This document shows positions 32,908-41,550 of a stretch of 64,000 bases of DNA, in pieces (the stretch's first letter is position 1; the number at the start of each line of letters is the position of its first letter). Origin of the DNA: Streptosporangium sp. NBC_01755 (GTDB taxonomy: Bacteria > Actinomycetota > Actinomycetes > Streptosporangiales > Streptosporangiaceae); assembly GCF_035917995.1 (NCBI RefSeq), contig NZ_CP109131.1:1798001-1862000 (forward strand), given 5' to 3'. The notes beneath the pieces were generated by a model. The model saw only the letters and a program-made list of their open reading frames with translations. It was not told where the DNA came from and searched no databases. The position numbers and the translations under genes were made by a program.

Positions 32908-33165
32908 TCAGACGCGCTGCCACAGGGCACCGACGTTCGGCGGCTCCCAGCCCGCCAGCGCGGTGTGCCCCTGCAGGCACCGGTAGGTCACGCCGCCGTA
33001 GGTCACCGTGGCGCCCGCCGCGTAGGTGGTGCCCGCCTGCCAGGTGCCGCCCGGCTGGCTCGTCGGAGTGACTGTCGGAGTAGAGGTCGGGGTCTGTGTG
33101 GGAGTCACCGTCGGCGTGGGGCTGGGGTTGCCGCCCCCGCCGAAGCTCACGTCGGAGCAGGTTTG
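32908..33165 (-). pseudogene. 3' end of a secreted protein with chitin-type carbohydrate-binding module
   Basis: A Pro-Thr linker (PTPTVTPTQTPTSTPTVTPT) and a C-terminal type 5/12 binding module (WQAGTTYAAGATVTYGGVTY, RCLQGHTALAGWEPPNVGAL, WQRV) remain. This is the tail of a secreted chitinase-, LPMO- or protease-like enzyme. The catalytic part is missing: upstream the frame runs into the right end of a TnpB-type element at about 33165. Confidence 0.75.
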
Positions 33166-33549
33166 AACTCCTCCCCGGCCTGAAGACCGGAGATTCTCCC
33201 GTCGCGTCGCGGTTAAGCGGCGCGCGGGGGTTGACGCTTCGCAGACCGGGTAACCCCGAGGTCTCCACGTCCTAATGGGAGCTACCGGTTCTGCTGTTCG
33301 GGCAGACTCGGTGCCTGGTAGCTGCTGGTGAGTGAGCACTCCCTCGTCCTGGACCATGAGTCCTGGTGTCAGACCGTGCCCTCACCGGTGGCAGGTCTGC
33401 GACGTGCCCGGGGCTGCCACCTTCACCACCATCCCGCCGCGATCACGGGTTTTGTACTCCAGCAGGGTCACGGTGCGAGCCCAGGCCTCCCCGGCGATCG
33501 AGCGGTTCAGCCCGGCCTTCTGCGCGACGTTCACGCCGGGGACCTCGAC
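33165..33549 (-). pseudogene. tnpB remnant with its right end
   Basis: On the minus strand the frame reads VPGVNVAQKAGLNRSIAGEA, WARTVTLLEYKTRDRGGMVV and KVAAPGTSQTCHR, the classic TnpB approach to the zinc finger, then stops (TGA at 33382-33384). The last 200 bases keep the right-end structure: GAATCTCCGGTCTTCAGGCC then GGGGAGGAGTTC at about 33166-33195. So the protein is dead, but a guide-RNA scaffold may persist. It is a different lineage from the intact tnpB (low similarity in the shared part). Confidence 0.7.
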
Positions 33550-33724
33550 CGTGCCCCTGGCCGACGGCCTGGACCTGCACGTGACCGACCTCGACGCGAT
33601 CGACGGCAGCCCCGTCTACGATCTGGCGCCGTACTTCAGAGAGATGGGTCCGCGCGGCGAAGTACGCGAGCCCAGTTGGCCTGGCGAGATGCTCAAGAAC
33701 TACTGGGACGACCCGCGGAACTGA
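33550..33724 (+). pseudogene. TrmO/TsaA-family methyltransferase, 3' fragment
   Basis: The last 55 residues (VPLADGLDLHVTDLDAIDGS, PVYDLAPYFREMGPRGEVRE, PSWPGEMLKNYWDD) match the C-terminal part of the TrmO (TsaA/YaeB) family, which methylates the N6 position of t6A37 in tRNA. Everything before is gone, replaced by the tnpB remnant. Confidence 0.65.
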
Positions 33725-33857
33725 ACGCGGTTGTGTGGACGACGTCAGCGGGGCGCGCGGAGGCCGGGCGCCACGTGCGTGACGCCCGGCCTCACGGTCG
33801 GGTCCGGTCACCGGTTATCGGGTCGGTTACCGGTTGCCCGTTATCGGTGGGACCCGG

Positions 33858-36800
33858 CTACCCGATCAGGTGCTTCATGATCTTCTTGATGGTCGCGGCG
33901 CGCTCGGCGGGACTGGCCACCTGCTCCAGGCCGAAGCCGAGGAACACGCTGTCCTTCGTCGAGACGGCCGCCGTCCTGTCGGCCTGCACCCTGGCGAAGT
34001 CACCCGCGCCCGACGGGCTGCCCTGCGGCGGCCCGGGGATCGACCAGGCACCGAGACCGGACTCGAAGCCCTCGGCGCTCAGCTGGCCACCGGCCGTGGT
34101 GACCCTGGTGTCGTCCACGAACGCGCCGACACCGCCGGTGCCGGGGTCGGTCACGTAGCTGATCGACACCTCGACCTGCTGCCCCGCGTACGCGGACAGG
34201 TCGAAGGCCACCTGCTGCCAGCCGCCGGAGTCGCCGGTGAAGGCGTTCCAGGAGCCGCTGGTCCCGGTCGCCGCGCAGGGGCTGCCCGGCGTCAGGTAGC
34301 GCAGCAGCCACGGGTGTTCGTCCAGCAGGAAGCCGGCCTCGCACTCGGCCGGGACGCCCGTGGAGGTGCCGCCGTTGAGGTCGGGCAGGGTGGTCCAGTT
34401 GTCCTGGCCGACCGTGTGCGCCTCGACGACGACGTTGTCGTACCCCTCCTCGGTGTTGAACGAGAGCTGGAACTGGAGCCTGGGCTGCTGCGCGGCGGGG
34501 ACGGCCGCCAGGTCGATCGTGCGCGTCAGCCTCATGTACGCGTCGTCGGTGTGCGGTCCGGCCGCGTACCAGCCGCCCTCGACCGGGTCGAACGGCCCGG
34601 TCGCCCCGATGTACTCGGCCGAGGCCGAGCTCTTGAACTGCGGGAACCTCGCGGGCGGCAGCTTGTCGCTGGTCACCTGGAGGTTGCCCGCCTCGTCCAG
34701 CGGGTTGTCGGTGACCGCCGGGCCGCCGAAGGTGCCGCTCGTGCCGTTCAGCCCGGTGCCGGTGCCGGTGAACCCGGACGGCCCGACGCGCGGGTTGCGG
34801 CCGTAGACGCCGAGGTAGTACTGGGCGAAGTCGTCGGCGAGGATGAGGCACTCCTCGAAGAAGCCGTCCGTGCTGGTGATGACGCAGTCGGCGTCCGGCG
34901 CGCCGTCCAGGCCGTAGTAGATGCCGCCGAGGCTGGTGCCGAAGAAGCCGAGGTATCCGGCCGTCTCCCCGGTGTAGAGCAGCTTGCCCCCCTCGTTGAG
35001 GTAGTCGCGGACCGAGATGGTCAGGTCCTGCTGCTCCCGCTTGACGTCCATGTCGGGCAGCGGGCCGAACGGGGTCTGGGTGGCCACGTCCTGGGCGTCC
35101 ATCGCGAGCCGGTCGTCACCGAGGTACCAGGCCACCGCCTTGAAGTGGCTGAGCACCCCGAGGTGGTGCGGCACGCCCTGCGCGTCGACGTCCCACGTCT
35201 CGGAGGAGTACCCGGCGCTCTGCAGCGCCTGCCTGTACTGCGCGGCGTACTTCGGCGCGGTCACCGACGCCGGATAGTCCGGGTTGAACCCGGTGTAGTC
35301 CTCGTTCGCCACGATCAGCACCTTGGCGTTGGACTTCTTCTCCAGCTTGTAGGTGAAGTGCCGGCTCTCCACGGTGCCGGTGCCGGTCTTGTGGCCGGTG
35401 AACCAGACCTCGACGCTGTCTCCCGGCCTGGCGCCCTCCACCTTCGCGCGGTACTCGGCGAAGTACTCGTCGTTCTCGTCGCCGTACCGCTCGCCGCCTT
35501 TCCACTCGGTGAGCCCGCGCAGGCGCACCGGGCCCCCGTTGATCCGGAAGCGCAGCTGCTTGGCCGACAGGGAGCGCCGCGCGGTCACGGCCACCGGCTG
35601 CGGGTCGCCGTACGAGACGGTGAAGCTGTCCGGCCTGAAATCGGGGACCGTACGCCCCACCGGGGAGACCGGGTTGTCGGGGGTCTTCACGGACTTGGCG
35701 AGGGCGAGGGCGAGCGGGACGTTCTTGGCGAACTCCGCCTGGATCAGCGCCTCACTGTCGGGGAAGGTGAAGCCCAGGCCGCCCGCGCAGTCGGCGAGCG
35801 TCCACTCGTCGTCGGGGACGCTCTCTGCCGCCACCTCGCAGGTGGTCATCTCCGGTGTGATCGCCAGGGCGCCGCGCTTGTTGGTCATGTGGCCGTCGGT
35901 CTCGCCGTTGGTCGTGTAAAGCTCGGCGCCGATGTCGGGGTCGTAGCCGGGGACGGCGGGCGTCGCGTCGTCGCCGAGCAGGGCCTCGAAGATCAGATCG
36001 TCGGGAGAGGGCGTGGCCTGCTGCCAGCCGACGCCGTACAGCAGCAGCTGGGCCGCCGAGTGGTAGTTGAGCACGTAGCTGAAATCGACACGCTTGGCGA
36101 GGGCGTCGACGGCCTTGGTCTCGGGCTCCGACTGGGCGTTCGGGCCTCGGTAGACCGCGCTGGCCGCGTTGTCCGAGGAGCCCTCGTTGTCGTAGCCCCA
36201 CTTGTAGGCGAAGTTACGGTTCAGGTCGACGCCGTCGGCGCTGGTGATCTGCCCGTCGCCGTTGTTGTCGCGGAGGTTCTTGCGCCAGAGGCGGTTGCCC
36301 GCGGTGAAGGTGTGGTCGTAGCCGTCGGGGTTGGACACCGGGATGAACCAGAGCTCGACGGTGTCGACCAGCTGGGTGATCTCGGGGTCGACGCCGTAGC
36401 CGTTCAGGTAGTGGAGCAGGAGCCTCCGGTTCATCTCCGGGGTGATCCACTCGCGGGCGTGCTGGGCGGACATGTAGAGCACCGCCTTGCGTGCCCCGTC
36501 CCTGAGCTGCCGCGCGTTCTTGGTCACCTTGATCGCGGTGAGCGGCTGCCCGTTGATCGTGGTGCCGAGGTCGACGACCTTGGCGATGCCGGGCTTGGCG
36601 TTCGCCGCGTTGACGATCTGCTCGCGGATGCCTCCCGCGCCGCTGTACGGCTTGAAGACGCCGTCCCCCTTGGCCGCCTGTCTGCTCGACGCCGCGGCCT
36701 GCTGGGCCTTCAGGCCGAGGCCCTCCCGGCGGAGCTGCTCCACCTGGGCCGCCCCGAGGACCGCCTCGACGAGAAGCCTCTGGCCGTTCACGGACTTGGT

Positions 36801-36992
36801 GATCCGCAGTTCCTCACGGTCGACGCCCGACTTCAGCAGCACGTCCAGCTGCCGCACGGTGAGTTCGCCGACGTAGACGTGTACTCCGTCATCACCGGCC
36901 GGCGGATCCGGTACCGCCGCCGCGGGCGTGGTCACGATCAGGCTCAGCAACAGGACCGTGATTGCGAGAATGACCAATCTCGCACGTTTCAT
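33858..36992 (-). CDS. secreted zinc carboxypeptidase (M14) with C-terminal beta domains
   Basis: 1044-residue exported peptidase. Signal peptide MKRARLVILAITVLLLSLIV with AxA cleavage. Catalytic M14 domain at about 110-430: zinc motif HAREW in MSAQHAREWITPEMN, VSNPDGYDHTFTAGNRLWRK (Asn-Arg region), VDLNRNFAYKWG, LNYHSAAQLLLYG (third ligand His) and catalytic Glu in ITPEMTTCEVAA. The second half is made of beta-rich modules, one immune-inhibitor-A-like (FDLSAYAGQQVEVSISYVTD, GAFVDDTRVTTAGGQ). It should cleave C-terminal residues from extracellular peptides. ATG 36992 follows CGGAGG. Confidence 0.93.
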   Translation of the reverse strand: MKRARLVILAITVLLLSLIVTTPAAAVPDPPAGDDGVHVYVGELTVRQLDVLLKSGVDREELRITKSVNGQRLLVEAVLGAAQVEQLRREGLGLKAQQAAASSRQAAKGDGVFKPYSGAGGIREQIVNAANAKPGIAKVVDLGTTINGQPLTAIKVTKNARQLRDGARKAVLYMSAQHAREWITPEMNRRLLLHYLNGYGVDPEITQLVDTVELWFIPVSNPDGYDHTFTAGNRLWRKNLRDNNGDGQITSADGVDLNRNFAYKWGYDNEGSSDNAASAVYRGPNAQSEPETKAVDALAKRVDFSYVLNYHSAAQLLLYGVGWQQATPSPDDLIFEALLGDDATPAVPGYDPDIGAELYTTNGETDGHMTNKRGALAITPEMTTCEVAAESVPDDEWTLADCAGGLGFTFPDSEALIQAEFAKNVPLALALAKSVKTPDNPVSPVGRTVPDFRPDSFTVSYGDPQPVAVTARRSLSAKQLRFRINGGPVRLRGLTEWKGGERYGDENDEYFAEYRAKVEGARPGDSVEVWFTGHKTGTGTVESRHFTYKLEKKSNAKVLIVANEDYTGFNPDYPASVTAPKYAAQYRQALQSAGYSSETWDVDAQGVPHHLGVLSHFKAVAWYLGDDRLAMDAQDVATQTPFGPLPDMDVKREQQDLTISVRDYLNEGGKLLYTGETAGYLGFFGTSLGGIYYGLDGAPDADCVITSTDGFFEECLILADDFAQYYLGVYGRNPRVGPSGFTGTGTGLNGTSGTFGGPAVTDNPLDEAGNLQVTSDKLPPARFPQFKSSASAEYIGATGPFDPVEGGWYAAGPHTDDAYMRLTRTIDLAAVPAAQQPRLQFQLSFNTEEGYDNVVVEAHTVGQDNWTTLPDLNGGTSTGVPAECEAGFLLDEHPWLLRYLTPGSPCAATGTSGSWNAFTGDSGGWQQVAFDLSAYAGQQVEVSISYVTDPGTGGVGAFVDDTRVTTAGGQLSAEGFESGLGAWSIPGPPQGSPSGAGDFARVQADRTAAVSTKDSVFLGFGLEQVASPAERAATIKKIMKHLIG

Positions 36993-37337
36993 GGCAACCT
37001 CCGCACATCCCCCGAAGAACAGGAATGCCCGTAATCTGCGCGGCGGCCGGATCCGAGTCAACGGCAATCCTTGCCACCGTTCCGCTCTGACCACATATGG
37101 TCAGAGCGACATTTAGGCCTTACTTCACCGCGAAGGACATGCAGGGCGTGAAGCTCTCCCTGGTCAGCCGGGACATCAGGCGATCCGCCCCAGGTCCGCC
37201 GGCCGGACGGCGCCGCGAAGCGGCAAGCCCCGCGCCAGGCGAGTCCCAGCCCGACCGCGAGCCCGAGGCCGACCCTCACCGTGACCGCGACCGTTACCGC
37301 GGCGCCGCCCGAGAGCGAGACGGAAACCGCCGCCCGG

Positions 37338-37658
37338 TTCCCCCGGGGAGAGGCCGTGCACTACCGGGAACACGCGATCGAGCTCGGCGTACCCGCAGAG
37401 GCCATCATCGTGGAGCCCCGTGCCCGCAACACCGGCGACAACATCACGCTCTCCCGCCGGCTGCTGGAACCCCTCGGGGTGGACTCCGTCCTGCTGGTCT
37501 CGAAGCCGTACGCGGAACGCCGTGCCTTCGCGACCTGCCGCAGGCTCTGGCCCGAGGTGGACGTCGTGTGCGCCTCCGACCCCCTCCCCCTGCCCGACTA
37601 CGTGACGACCATCGGCGATGAGCACCTGGTCATCGCCATGATCGTTGGATCCGGATGA
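37338..37658 (+). pseudogene. YdcF/DUF218-family protein fragment
   Basis: About 105 residues of a YdcF (ElyC/SanA-like, DUF218) protein: FPRGEAVHYREHAIELGVPA, IIVEPRARNTGDNITLSRRL, LLVSKPYAERRAFATCRRLW, VVCASDPLPLPDYVTTIGDE. The first 60 residues, including the N-terminal GG motif, are missing, and the last helix stops early. No ribosome site at the join. Confidence 0.7.
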
Positions 37659-37959
37659 TGACACAGTGCGGTTCGGCTGCGTCTGCGACGACGACATATT
37701 CAGCTATACCCAAGATCCCACCCTTGCCGAGCGGAACTCTGCGCTGTTGCGGCCACTGGACAGAAGCCGTATGTCCGGAGAGATCGCCTCTTGTCTCGTT
37801 GATCTCAACGGACAGCGCGGCGATCATTGAGAACAACGTCGGGCTGATCTGGGGATCCGACAGGAGTTCCGCGACTCCCTCGGAGAAATAGCAAGGCCAT
37901 CCCTCCTCGTCGGACTCACTCAAGGGGCAAACCCTGCCGCTCTCTGCGAGCAAGGACAT
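37630..37959 (-). CDS. unknown protein paired with a DUF6247-like gene (toxin-like position)
   Basis: 109 residues or fewer; the body (GWPCYFSEGVAELLSDPQIS, FSMIAALSVEINETRGDLSG, LGIAEYVVVADAAEPHCVII) looks like a small alpha/beta protein ending in a RelE/ParE-like strand pattern, but I cannot assign it to that family. It overlaps the upstream DUF6247-like gene. A TTG at about 37921, which would give a TTGA overlap, is an alternative start. Its 3' end overlaps the end of the YdcF fragment on the other strand. Confidence 0.5.
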   Translation of the reverse strand: MSLLAESGRVCPLSESDEEGWPCYFSEGVAELLSDPQISPTLFSMIAALSVEINETRGDLSGHTASVQWPQQRRVPLGKGGILGIAEYVVVADAAEPHCVIIRIQRSWR

Positions 37960-38212
37960 CCGCGAGAGTGGCGACGGGCAAGGTGCCCTCCAGCGCGGCC
38001 TTGCGAATCTGGTCGGCCTTGGGATCAGTGTCGAGCATCGCCTCGCACCACCAACGGCGCAGGATCGCCTCTGCCTGGTCCAGGGGTGCCATACCGAGCT
38101 CGCGATAGAACTCCATCCGCCGACCGCCTTGAAGGGCGGTGGAGATCCCGTCGACGGTACGCGGCACCCGAGGCTCCCCAGGAACGTGCGGGTGAACAGG
38201 CTGAGCGCTCAT
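37916..38212 (-). CDS. DUF6247-like protein (antitoxin-like position)
   Basis: 98 residues: a disordered start with paired PHVPGEPRVPRTVDGI, then helices (MEFYRELGMAPLDQAEAILR, RWWCEAMLDTDPKADQIRKA) and a charged end. This resembles the actinobacterial DUF6247 family, usually followed by a second small gene, as here. Overlapping small genes of about 100 residues each suggest a toxin-antitoxin arrangement; no activity has been shown from sequence alone. Confidence 0.6.
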   Translation of the reverse strand: MSAQPVHPHVPGEPRVPRTVDGISTALQGGRRMEFYRELGMAPLDQAEAILRRWWCEAMLDTDPKADQIRKAALEGTLPVATLADVLARRERQGLPLE

Positions 38213-38652
38213 ACCAGTGAGGATAGCCGCAGGGAAGGTGCCGCAGCGGGAAGAGACCACATGAACCTCAGTAGTAAGGCCTCTGAACAGCCAATTGGCT
38301 GTTCATGGGCGATCTCGGCCGCGCCCGTGAGGTTGTCGTTCGAGCTGCCGACGTAGCGGTACACGGTCTGGACCGGTAGTAGAACGGGGCCGAACACGCT
38401 GAGGTTGATCGTTTTGAGTGTGCCGTCGGGATAACGGAGGCGCAGTTCGTCCAGCATGCTGTTGCCCGGCACACCGGCCAGGAAATCCGAGTGCGTTGAC
38501 GAGGCCGTGGACCTTGTGGATTGCCTCCGTTGCTCATCGCAAAGAGATCTCTCGTGGCCTTCATACCTTGTTATGGCGGTGCACAGCCGCCGAGGCTTAT
38601 GATCACTCTTGCACTGCTCTCGTCACCTCACCCCCCTCCGGAGTTCGAGCAC
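38213..38652. other. intergenic stretch with a possible gene remnant
   Basis: 440 bases between the DUF6247-like gene and the methyltransferase gene. The minus strand has a protein-like piece (NSMLDELRLRYPDGTLKTIN, LSVFGPVLLPVQTVYRYVGS) at about 38300-38465 without a usable start or ending, plus a second frame starting MSNGGNPQGP near 38535. It looks like one small gene broken by a frameshift. A short palindrome, gccaattggc, is at 38292. Confidence 0.35.
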
Positions 38653-39462
38653 ATGGATGATCCTCTGATCCCCTGGCGCGGCGACCTGGCCGCGAAGATC
38701 CAGCCACATATTCCGCACGCGGCGCGGATCTGGAATTACTGGATGGGCGGCAAGGACAACTTCGAGGCGGACAGGGCGGCCGGCGACGCAGTCGCCGCGG
38801 TCTACCCCCAGATCGTGACGATGGCGGCGCAGTCGCGGAAGTTCCTCACCCGGGCGGTGCGTCACCTGGCCGCGGAGGCCGGAATCGACCAGTTCCTCGA
38901 CATCGGCACCGGCCTGCCGACGATGCAGAACACCCACGAGGTGGCTCAGCAGGTCACGCCGCATGCGCGGATCGTCTACGTCGACAACGACCCCATGGTG
39001 CTGGTGCACGCCAGGGCGCTGCTGCGCAACACCACTCCGCAGGGTGTGACCGCCTATGTCGACGGTGACTATCACGAGCCCGAGTTGATCCTGGAGGACG
39101 CCCGCAACGTCCTGGACTTCACCCGGCCGATCGCCGTGATGTTCATGGGCGTCCTCGGTTATGTGGAGGACTTCGCGGTGATGCGCTCCATCGTCTCGCG
39201 CGTCATGGATGCCGTGCCCTCCGGCAGCTACCTGGTGCTCTGGGACGGGACCGACACGGGCGAGGCGGTCAACGAGGGCAGTGAGAAGCTCGCGGAGAGC
39301 GGAGCCGTGCCGTACTACCTGCGTCGGCTCGACCAGCTGGCCGAGTGCTTCGCGGATATGGAGCTGGTCGAGCCGGGGTTGGCGCCCATCACACGCTGGC
39401 GGCCCGACACCGACGACTCGCCCTGGATCGACGCGCACGGGGCTGTGGCGCGCAAGCCGTAG
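38653..39462 (+). CDS. SAM-dependent methyltransferase, SAV2177/DUF574 family
   Basis: 269 residues of the Methyltransf_19 (SAV2177) family abundant in filamentous actinomycetes. Characteristic start HIPHAARIWNYWMGGKDNFE, then FLDIGTGLPTMQNTHEVAQQ (SAM loop), IVYVDNDPMVLVHARALL and PIAVMFMGVLGYV, with tail RLDQLAECFADMELVEPGLA. Probably methylates a small molecule; targets are unknown. ATG 38653 places the conserved motif at the usual distance; an ATG at 38599 is possible. Confidence 0.88.
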   Translation: MDDPLIPWRGDLAAKIQPHIPHAARIWNYWMGGKDNFEADRAAGDAVAAVYPQIVTMAAQSRKFLTRAVRHLAAEAGIDQFLDIGTGLPTMQNTHEVAQQVTPHARIVYVDNDPMVLVHARALLRNTTPQGVTAYVDGDYHEPELILEDARNVLDFTRPIAVMFMGVLGYVEDFAVMRSIVSRVMDAVPSGSYLVLWDGTDTGEAVNEGSEKLAESGAVPYYLRRLDQLAECFADMELVEPGLAPITRWRPDTDDSPWIDAHGAVARKP

Positions 39463-39499
39463 CCCGCCGACCGGGCCACGCTGCCGGGGCCGACGTCGG

Positions 39500-40357
39500 T
39501 CAGGCCAGGGCCAGCAGGCGGTCGCACTCCTCCAGCAGGCGTTGGCGGAGTGGAGCGGAGCGTTCGGTGAAGGCGCGCTGGGCGGTCGCGTACTCTGCGC
39601 GACCTTCGGCGGTCTCCACCTGGATCGGCCGGTAGCCCAGGGCGCTCAGGTCGTACGGGCTGGCCCGCATGTCCACGATCCGGATGTCGCGGGCGAGCGC
39701 GAAGCAGTCGGCGACCAGTTCGCTGCCGATCAGCGGCGACAGCTTGTAGGCCCACTTGTAGAGGTCCATGTTGGCGTGCAGACAACCCGGCTGCTCCAGC
39801 TCCCGCTGGCGTTCGCGGGTCGGCTGGATCACGTTGAGCGGGCGGGCGGGGGCGGTGAAGAACCGGAACGCGTCGAAGTGGCCGCACCGCACTCCGCGCT
39901 GGTCGACGACCTCCTCGATCCCCTCGGGAGAGAGCCGGAGCGGGAAGGAGGAGTGCCGGATCTCCGCCTCCGGCGTCCGGTAGACCATCGCCCACTCGTG
40001 CATCCCGAAGCAGCCCAGGTAGGGCGGACGGCTCGCGGTGGCGGCCAGCAGCTCCCTGGTCCAGCCGATCGCGGCCGTGCGCTGCGGCAGCACCAGCCCA
40101 AGGTCCAGCACCGCACCCTGCTCGCAGTCACGGTAGTTCGCCCCGAAGGAACTCGCCCCAGCCAGGACCACATCGGCCCCCGGGTGCCACCGCAGCAGGC
40201 GTCCCGGCCGGAAGCTGTAGTAGGTGAACAGGAAGTCCTCGACCGGATGGGCGACCCGCTCCTGGCCGCGGCGCAGATGCGGTTCGAGCCAGGTTCCGAC
40301 CCGATCCCGGTGCGCCGAGGCCCGGCGCCGCCACTCCTGCTCGCTCAGCACTTCCAT
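39500..40357 (-). CDS. 3-methyladenine DNA glycosylase-type protein
   Basis: 285 residues of an actinobacterial family annotated as 3-methyladenine DNA glycosylase. Recognisable strings: WRRRASAHRDRVGTWLEPHL, PVEDFLFTYYSFRPGRLLRW, LGCFGMHEWAMVYRTPEAEI, CLHANMDLYKWAYKLSPLIG, LARDIRIVDMRASPYDLSAL. I see no HhH-GPD motif, so the name rests on family habit rather than visible chemistry. ATG 40357 begins the conserved region. A DNA-repair role would suit an enediyne producer but is not shown. Confidence 0.7.
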   Translation of the reverse strand: MEVLSEQEWRRRASAHRDRVGTWLEPHLRRGQERVAHPVEDFLFTYYSFRPGRLLRWHPGADVVLAGASSFGANYRDCEQGAVLDLGLVLPQRTAAIGWTRELLAATASRPPYLGCFGMHEWAMVYRTPEAEIRHSSFPLRLSPEGIEEVVDQRGVRCGHFDAFRFFTAPARPLNVIQPTRERQRELEQPGCLHANMDLYKWAYKLSPLIGSELVADCFALARDIRIVDMRASPYDLSALGYRPIQVETAEGRAEYATAQRAFTERSAPLRQRLLEECDRLLALA

Positions 40358-41199
40358 CCCCGCATCGTAGGAAAACCCAGCCGGTGAGCGGTAAACGGGG
40401 ACTCTTCCGGTATCGCCGCTCGCGACCGGTCCATCCCGCTGAGCGACCGCCCGGCGATACCGTCGAGGAGCCGGCGCAGGCCGCGTCCGCGATCGTCCCG
40501 GTCCCGCTGATCCCCCGCCGCCGGCCTCGGACGGGGACGGCCGGGTGGTAAAGAGTTCGAACCACGCCGGTAAGTCTTCACCGCCGGGCGCATGGAAGGC
40601 GCCGATTGACCGATGAAAGAATGACGGGAAGCGGCGCGGGGCGACCCTCTTCGCCAGGACCGTGGGGAAGGCAATACCCGGGGTGAATAAATGAAAGCCG
40701 GATCCGGTGCGATCGGGCCGGGCTTTCTGACCGCACATCGTCGGATATCCAGACTGGCCACGAAAGGCCGGCGGCCGATCATCGCCACCAGATCCGGACT
40801 GGGCCGATATTTCGTATTATTACACCCTAAATACCCTTATAGATCTTCCCGACCATCCGCACCCCCCGCCCGCGCCGGTGGTGACCACGTGGGAGCGGAA
40901 GGCCCTCGACAGGCGGCCGATCTGCCCGGAGGTCCGCGCCGGCGGATCCGGTCGTCAACGCCTCCGCGGAACCGGAGGGCTGCCACAACCGCTTTCCCCG
41001 GCATGACCTGCCGGTGCGCTCCGCGGTCGAATACCGGACCCTTTATCCGAGCACCGGGCCGGGGCGAGAATCACCGCGATCCGGCTCCGCGGCGGGAAAG
41101 TACATCACCGGATACGCTGACGTACCCCCGGTATTTACGGCACAATCAGGGAGCCTGCCGAGTGGCGTTGAGAACGACGTTAATCTCCAGTGAGGTTTC
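40358..41199. other. intergenic region upstream of the conflict island
   Basis: 840 bases with no convincing gene. The frames on the plus strand are Arg/Pro-rich and lack ribosome sites. An AT-rich island at 40808-40845 (tatttcgtattattacac and attached bases) is the best promoter candidate for the plus-strand operon starting at 41200, though 350 bases away. Confidence 0.4.
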
Positions 41200-41550
41200 A
41201 TGGTTGTAGTGGCGGTTGAGAGCGCGTCCGGTCGCGGGACCATCAACATCGAGATCGACGAATTCGAAGCGAATGATCATGCGTCGATCTACGACGGCGA
41301 CACCCGGGGAGCGTTGGAAAAACCTCTGGTGATCGGTCGCCACCTGTTCAGCGAGGCGATCCAGATGGTGACGGACTGCGCTTACGAGGTGGGCGACCAG
41401 ATCGGTGCCATGGCGAAGGAGGCTCGTCCCGACGAGTTCGAGATGCAGCTCGCCGTGAAGGTCGACGGCAAGGTCGGCGCGAAGATCGTGGAGTTGGCCT
41501 CCGGGGCGCAGCTTCTGGTCACGCTGCGCTGGAGGAAGCCGGCTCCATGA
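41200..41550 (+). CDS. Trypco1-like (trypsin-co-occurring domain) protein, CU044_2847 family
   Basis: 116 residues: an N-terminal strand segment (VVVAVESASGRGTINIEIDE), a long helix (FSEAIQMVTDCAYEVGDQIG) and a C-terminal strand pair (EFEMQLAVKVDGKVGAKIVE, AQLLVTLRWRKP). This is the trypsin-co-occurring domain 1 pattern, found beside trypsin-like proteases in conflict systems. A trypsin domain is indeed four genes downstream. It starts the operon with GTGAGG as ribosome site and overlaps the AAA+ gene by ATGA. It is probably an adaptor or protease inhibitor (inference). Confidence 0.8.
   Translation: MVVVAVESASGRGTINIEIDEFEANDHASIYDGDTRGALEKPLVIGRHLFSEAIQMVTDCAYEVGDQIGAMAKEARPDEFEMQLAVKVDGKVGAKIVELASGAQLLVTLRWRKPAP

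Noticed and set aside
33834-37034. 1066-codon open frame on the plus strand
   Set aside because: Antisense shadow of the M14 carboxypeptidase; Val/Gly/Arg/Asp-rich with no recognisable motif or ribosome site.
39500-40357. DNA-glycosylase-type gene as an enediyne resistance gene
   Set aside because: It lies over 20 kb from the enediyne operon, the enzymatic name is not backed by visible catalytic motifs, and the family is widespread.
40691-41209. 172-codon plus-strand frame before the Trypco1-like gene
   Set aside because: Arg/Pro/Ser-rich, no ribosome site, no domain, and overlaps the start of a well-supported gene.
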